From Mesostigma viride (lineage: Eukaryota; Streptophyta; Mesostigmatophyceae; Mesostigmatales; Mesostigmataceae): a stretch of DNA of 20,000 bases. The first letter of the stretch is position 1. Each line of letters begins with the position of its first letter. A program made the translations under genes and the position numbers. Positions 15,313-20,000 of this stretch are shown here, piece after piece. The notes under the pieces were generated by a model. The model was not told where the DNA came from. It saw only the letters and a program-made list of their open reading frames with translations, and ran no database searches. The stretch is from assembly GCA_009746045.1 (NCBI GenBank), contig RPFO01000375.1, forward strand, positions 52,501-72,500. The letters are read 5' to 3'.

Positions 15313-15759
15313 GGGAATACAGCAGTAGTAGTGTAGCATAGATAGACCGTGGCCATGTACATGTACGCCTCCTAGAGGCACTATCCCAGCTAAGCCATGC
15401 GCTTTATTTAATCATATGTACATGTGTGCCTATGATGAGCCACACTCCAGTTGATGCCTAGCTTTATTTAGTTATGTTGTGCCCATGCAGGGAGTAACTC
15501 TCTGCTGAGACGCCATGCCCTAGCTTTTGTATAGCTATGCTGATCTTCCCCCCCATGACAGGCTCCCCCTTCGCTGGGCATAGCTTGAAGATCATGGGGA
15601 TGCAAGTGCCCTGGTGCACCTAGAGCAAGGGTCCTTTACATCCACACCCTTGCAGGAAGTAGCTTAGGATGTATGATAGGCCATATGCCCCCTCTCAAGG
15701 GCTAATAATGTGCTACTACATATACTCCCAACGGAGTTATGTTACAATTCAATTCAATT
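15009..15759 (+). mobile_element. 5'-truncated half-LINE with (CAATT)n tail
   Basis: Flanked by the 14-bp direct repeat CAATACCATAGGTA (14995-15008 and 15760-15773). It begins within ORF1, continues after the ORF1 stop (15310-15312) with GGGGAATACAGCAGTAGTAG, then the family 3' UTR (CCATGACAGGCTCCCCCTTC, CATACTCCCAACGGAG-like end), and ends in CAATTCAATTCAATT. An additional upstream copy of the 14-mer lies at 14971-14984. Confidence 0.75.
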
Positions 15760-15870
15760 CAATACCATAGGTAGGCTGACGCATAGCTTATATGCTACAA
15801 ATGTGAGGTGGGCTCAAGACGTCGGCTAAGTAAGGCGCAAGCTGATGGCCACAAGTGTCCAAAAACCAAA

Positions 15871-15888
15871 TGTCCTCATTTGAGGACA
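15871..15888. repeat. Palindrome TGTCCTCA-TT-TGAGGACA
   Basis: An 8-bp stem with a 2-bp spacer, followed by AGTCCTCGTTTGAGAC. It resembles the palindrome at 17599-17624 and the AGTCCTC/GAGGACT hairpins at the ends of the TTAA transposon. Confidence 0.6.
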
Positions 15889-16599
15889 TAGTCCTCGTTT
15901 GAGACGGGGGGGGTCAGGGGGCCGGGCGGTTTTGGCGCCAAAGTTGGTCCTGAGGATCCCTGGTGGGTTTTGGCGCGAAACTGGGATAGGTACTGAGCGC
16001 GCCAAGCCCCCGGGGTCGACAGGGGCCGACCGTACCTGGAAAATATGAGGCGAGGAAAAGTACCTACTACAGCAAGAACGTTGCAATGTAATCGAGTATT
16101 TTGTCGAGTGACGGCTATGGGGTCGTTCCAGTTCTGAGGCTTGCCTGAACGTTATAGGCCATTATTTTGCCCCGAATGAAGACAGAACTTTAGATCATCA
16201 TCTAGTCATTTCGAAGATGCTGCTTTTGACGTGCAGTTGCTTTGTATATGTCGAAAATATTGTTCATGAACGGATTTTGGCATCGTTGAAGAAAATCTGG
16301 AAGCTACGTAGATGGCATGATAGGTCAGTATGCAGTTCGGTTTTACAGTTTCTTTTTCCGCCCAGTAGCTGCGGATATCGCGAGTATGGGTTATGGTACG
16401 CTTCTGGGTTAATGGGCGACCCGGGCAACAGAGGGACCTGGGCAGTTAGATGGGTCAAAGAGTCTCCATTTTTTCGTCGTGATATCGCAGTCACGCCTGG
16501 CGAAAACCACGGCGAGCGCGAGCCATATTTTACTTTTGCCGCAAGGCTGGGTGCTTCCCGGGCGTCACCGTCCTTTAATATATATTTCTTGAGCTGTCC

Positions 16600-16756
16600 C
16601 GCGCAGCTGGCGGCCTGGGCGCACGTCAAGAACAAGGTTCCGGATGTCATCCGCAACCGCATCGTTCTAAACAAGCGTGTCAAGAGTATCGTAGCTTATA
16701 ACTCCCGCAGACTTAATGATTCCGGTTCTTTTCAATGCCCAACGTCGTGGTTGTGA
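16600..16756 (+). pseudogene. Possible hAT-type transposase C-terminal exon
   Basis: After a GCGCAG acceptor-like site (to 16606) the frame reads LAAWAHVKNKVPDVIRNRIV and RVKSIVAYNSRRLND before a stop at 16754-16756. The pattern W-x-x-V/I-H...RNR(L/I)...(R)V..(L)V.(V)Y.N.R is seen at the very end of many hAT transposases, after the dimerisation region. I cannot identify upstream catalytic parts with confidence. The frame extends upstream to 16217 but that part is unrecognised. A short possible exon near 17071-17175 (SASYIIEGFSIIVEHRGGSQ) follows a TTTGCAG. Treat as tentative. Confidence 0.3.
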
Positions 16757-17598
16757 TTACGCCTATGTCCGGGGAACTTAAAGGAAGTTTGCTGGGTAAT
16801 GCTTTCTTTTCCCGTGGTGTCACTGAAAAGGTAAACGGCCTTGCGTCGTCAAAACAGCAGCAAGTAGAAGTCACTGTGCTTAGTTGCAATGTGGTAGTTT
16901 GATTTAACACATATACTGCCTTGTTGCTGAAAACTTTTTCAAGGCTTGCTGGGATGTTGCCCATATGTTTCTAACGCTTAACCTCATGTCCAAGTGAGCT
17001 AGACTGGCTTGGAAACTTGAGCTTGTCATGCTTACATTGTGCTTGTATTGCTATTTGTGCCTCTTTGCAGTATCTGCTTCATATATAATTGAAGGCTTCA
17101 GCATCATTGTCGAGCACCGTGGTGGCAGCCAACTGAGCCAAGCCTCCAATAACGATCATGGACCTAACCTTGGCAAGTATTTGCTTCTTATTTCATTCTT
17201 TGGACTGGGCTAGCTTTGAGCTAGCTTTACACCTGCTATTTGGCCTGCACCATGGTCCCTGGCTGCCAGTTACATTTTGTGCCCCCCCCCGGCAGGCTGC
17301 AGGGTCTAGGATAGCGAGGGTGTAACGTAGACATGTTGTGGGCACCTTGGGTGCATTTTCAGGACCAGCCATGACCTGGCCCTGCCTTCTTTCTGGGCAT
17401 ATTGTTGACTTGAGTGCTTGTTGGTCACTCGCGTAGCGACCCCCCTGCATTCATAAATCGTAAACCATTATACAATGAGCATATTTCATGGATGTTAAGC
17501 ATTGCTACTCTTGAACATATCATAAATGAACATGGTTCCATGCCGTACCCATGGATATGTTGAAATATGTGAGTTATTACAAATGGTATCCATGCTTA

Positions 17599-17624
17599 AA
17601 AATGTCCTCATATGAGGACATTTT
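17599..17624. repeat. Perfect 26-bp palindrome
   Basis: The half-site AAAATGTCCTCAT is followed at once by its exact complement. It shares the TGTCCTCA core with the palindrome at 15871. A TTAA lies at 17596-17599. The two palindromes might mark ends of a decayed element spanning 15871-17624. Confidence 0.8.
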
Positions 17625-17756
17625 CTTGGTGATTAGACACAAGGTGCCAGAGCTAATTGAAGGTACTATAACGCTGTGCACTAATATCGTTTCAAGTGCT
17701 GTAATGCCTAAGCTATCCCATAATCTATTGCCCCCATCTAGACAACTAGCTGGAGT

Positions 17757-17960
17757 GCTCTATCCCGGGGAAGCCCGGGGGGGCTTCCACAGTTTCTTGT
17801 TGACATAGAGGTCCCCGCCCCGCCAGTACACTTGGGGCTTCTCGGGGTTGGTCTTGTGGCGGATGTAGTCGGGCCACTGATCGCGGCGTTGCTGCTGCCG
17901 GGCTGGCGTCAGGTCGTCGTCAAGCGACCAGGAGGTGTCCACCAGCTTAGGGGCATATAA
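17757..17960 (-). pseudogene. Divergent ORF1p C-terminal fragment
   Basis: The minus-strand frame gives KLVDTSWSLDDDLTPARQQQ, RRDQWPDYIRHKTNPEKPQV and YWRGGDLYVNKKLWKPPRAS before a stop at 17757-17759. It follows the same pattern as the other ORF1 ends (DDLT..QQ.RR..WP.Y....PVYW.G..(I)YV..K.W) but is clearly more distant, so it belongs to a different subfamily. It is truncated upstream, where a 3' UTR of an ORF2 copy abuts it. Confidence 0.6.
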
Positions 17961-18000
17961 ACCCAGGGTTTGAACCCACAACTCTAAAACTGTGATCGAT

Positions 18001-18109
18001 GGATGATGGATGGACACACATGCAATCCTACCGGTCTGTTGTATCTATCTAATCCATAAACTAACACACCGAGGGACATGCCACAAATTAAGCAGGTAGA
18101 GCCTAGTTC
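18001..18109 (-). mobile_element. 3' UTR of the right-hand LINE copy
   Basis: The minus strand passes GATTAGATAGATAC, GACCGGTAGGATTGC and CATCCATCATCCATC, parallel to 6735-6785. No (TTAA)n tail follows. The sequence runs into GTGGGTTCAAACCC and the ORF1 fragment. Confidence 0.5.
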
Positions 18110-20000
18110 TAGCGGTCGCGCCGGGCGTTCTTCCTACGATGGGTCACATGTGCCGTGGTGACGTGCCTCTTCCCCACTGGCTGGAGGGGGATCGTATACT
18201 ATACTACATCTACAACCTGGGCCCAGATTGCCTTGTTCTGCATATTATCCATGTATCACGGAGAGGCCAGAGCCCCTCATGTACTCTTATAGTTGCTCCT
18301 TGAACGTGCGGGCAGCCCGGTGTGTCAGGACGCTGTGCCTGTGATCGACCCCGGCCACGTAAGGAGGTGCCTATACCTGGCTGTGCGCGCCCCGCAGCCC
18401 GGCCTGCGGTTGGGCCCCGCGATCGACGTGTCTAGCTGGTTGGTGTGAGCCATGCCTGAGTGCCCGGGACTAGCTGTAATCTACGCTTTTTGATTGGGCT
18501 AGTGATAAGTGGCATGCCCAAATAGAAATCTTCTCTATACGAATGTGCACTGCATGCATATCCTACACTGAAAACTATGGATCTCAACAAGTTGTTGACA
18601 GCGCCGTCCAGCTTCATCTCGAGGGCGTCGACCGGTGAGGGTTTACTACGTCTCGGCGCCGTAAGTGAGCATCGATCGGGAGAACTGGTCAGGACCTTAA
18701 ACAGGTCCTGCTTCTCATGCATGCCTGCGCCCAAGGGCCGGCGCCAAAGGGCCCGGTATACGTATATTGGCGCGGAGAGCGTGCCAGGCGAGGGAAATGC
18801 GATGCTCAACATCGATCAGCCGCACTGCTGGGGAGCAGGCTGCCCAGTAGCCTGACGCTGGGCCATTAAAGGACACGGGAGCCATGAAGGATCGAGGAAG
18901 AGGTCTGGCGGATTAATTGTCGTGACCAACCACTAGGGCCTCTGCATACATGTCTTCTTGCTGACTGATCTCGAGGCCTACCACGCGGGCCTCAATGGCT
19001 AGGCAGTCCAGCGAGGTCTGCACGTGCTCGATCTGTGGCCCTCGAGGAGGGTGGCGTCGTCGGCGCGTATATAACTTCTGCTAGCATTATCTGCGTGTCG
19101 GCCCCACCGTGCCACCGCCGGTTGGCTACCAGCACCCCGGGTTCCCGAAGCGTCACGCGAGCAAAACACTTGAGCGCGCCTGGGTCATCACGCGCAGTCC
19201 ACAACAAGGATGAACAGGTATGGCGAGAGCACGCAGCCTTGCATGCCACACTCTGGCCTATTGGAGAGGGCATGCATGGGGGCCGCATACGTGGACCCGT
19301 ACGAAGTGCATGCGCGTGCACCGAGGTGGTGGACCCTTCTTACAGTTTGTGTATGACCGCCACATGAGGGGCGCGGGACTCCGGAACAGAGCCAGAATGT
19401 GCCGGCCACAACGCAGACCAGAAAACCGAGTCGAAGGCCTTGATTAAGGATCCACCAGCACAAGATGCAAAGGGGACTCGCCAGGCCTGAGGCGTTGCAT
19501 TTCCTCCACGAGGTGTCGAGTAGCTAGCAAAATCGAGAGCCTGTACGTTCACATGTACGTTGCGCCTGGGTACCGGTCGCACTAAGGTGCCCGTCCAGGG
19601 CAGTGCGCATACGCTTCGCGCGGCTCATCCTGAAGGATGAGCCGCATGAGGAGTTTTGAGGCCCCTATATATAGTTGCCCGCGTGAGTGAGCAGGCGACC
19701 CTTAGTTCTTAAATACAGCATGGTTCATGAAGCTGTGTTGCCAAGTTGCAGGGGGCAGGTGCGCCGACAGCAGAAGGCAGTACTGCAGAGGTCTCGGAAG
19801 AGTAGCATTACACCTGTGTCCTTGAACGCTGCTGCAAGTTTTGTGAGCGACCGCGGAAATCTCGTCAGAGCCCTTGGCCGGCCGTGTCATAGCGAAGACG
19901 TTGGACCGGCCTCGTCCGGAACATCCTCGGAGGTGAAAGGAGGCCGGCAGGTCTGCCGGGTCGGCAAGCGGGCTGGTCAGCGGGGAGACCAAGTATAGTC
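18110..20000 (-). pseudogene. Decayed LINE ORF2 copy, running off the window
   Basis: Motifs appear in the expected order on the minus strand, in changing frames. AMTRPAKGSDEIS (about 19870, the 'grAxGxDxIs' RT entry) comes first, then HLVEEMQRLRPG and IKAFDSVFWSALW (motif A, about 19440). GMQGCVLSPYLFILVVDC (motif B, about 19220) follows, then LAEVIYA next to DDATLLEGH (motif C, split by a frameshift, about 19065) and HVQTSLDCLAIEARVVGLEI. Near 18640 there is MLTYGAET, near 18530-18580 LGMPLITSPIKKRRLQ, and near 18300 ARTFKEQL. The stop is TAG at 18112-18110. The same landmarks in the same order are found in the host copy at 6881-13725, so both are one family. It is thoroughly frame-broken. 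Confidence 0.75.
19620..19645. repeat. 12-bp perfect hairpin
   Basis: GCGGCTCATCCT, a GA spacer, then the exact complement AGGATGAGCCGC. It lies within the decayed RT between the entry motif and motif A. It may be a local inverted duplication. Confidence 0.75.

Noticed and set aside
14759-17959. TTAGGGGCATATA present at both 14759-14771 and 17947-17959
   Set aside because: Thirteen shared bases might mark an old target duplication, but the sequence between is a mix of elements with their own boundaries, so chance or shared repeat ancestry cannot be excluded.

Overview
This is nuclear DNA of a eukaryote, most likely a green alga of the chlamydomonad/volvocine type. That placement is an inference from one GC-rich gene with phase-0 GT-AG introns full of G-rich minisatellite, an Ala/Pro/Lys-rich linker, and many LINE remains. 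No rRNA, tRNA, CRISPR array or bacterial operon is visible.

Left third (1-5429). One intact-looking gene lies on the + strand. It encodes a PAPS-dependent sulfotransferase-like protein of about 546 residues in four exons (382-1398, 3088-3468, 3806-3934, 5316-5429), with all junctions phase 0 and GT-AG. The first intron opens inside a (GGGT)n tract of about 265 bp. Introns 1 and 3 hold degenerate tandem copies of their own 5' exon/intron junction. Introns 1 (end) and 2 hold a second copy of their own 3' junction and the start of the next exon. Repeated duplication across splice junctions seems to have built these introns.

Right two thirds (about 5600-20000). This is a graveyard of one dominant LINE family plus other elements. 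ORF2 (reverse transcriptase) pieces carry the motifs GMQGCVLSPYLFIL, YAADD and YGAEAW and a shared C-terminus. A separate RRM-type ORF1 occurs as 'half-LINEs', in which the ORF1 stop codon runs directly into a 3' UTR and a microsatellite tail ((TTAA)n, (CAATT)n and others) with no ORF2 between.

The middle can be read as layers. A minus-strand ORF2 host copy (about 13725 down to 6881) has been opened by a 2.1-kb half-LINE (7226-9324, 10-bp target duplication), by a 5'-truncated half-LINE (10125-11055, 13-bp duplication) and by a 173-bp insertion in RT motif A (13401-13573, 8-bp duplication). The second half-LINE itself received a 369-bp insertion (10552-10920, 13-bp duplication). A 381-bp tandem duplication followed. 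One of its two units then took up a 1720-bp inverted-repeat transposon at TTAA (11115-12834), while the other unit keeps the empty site.

To the right come 3'-end fragments arranged tail to tail, foldback elements built on CCCACGTGACGCAG, a third half-LINE (15009-15759, 14-bp duplication), a possible hAT transposase fragment near 16.6 kb, an ORF1 fragment near 17.9 kb, and a decayed ORF2 copy (18110 to the window end).
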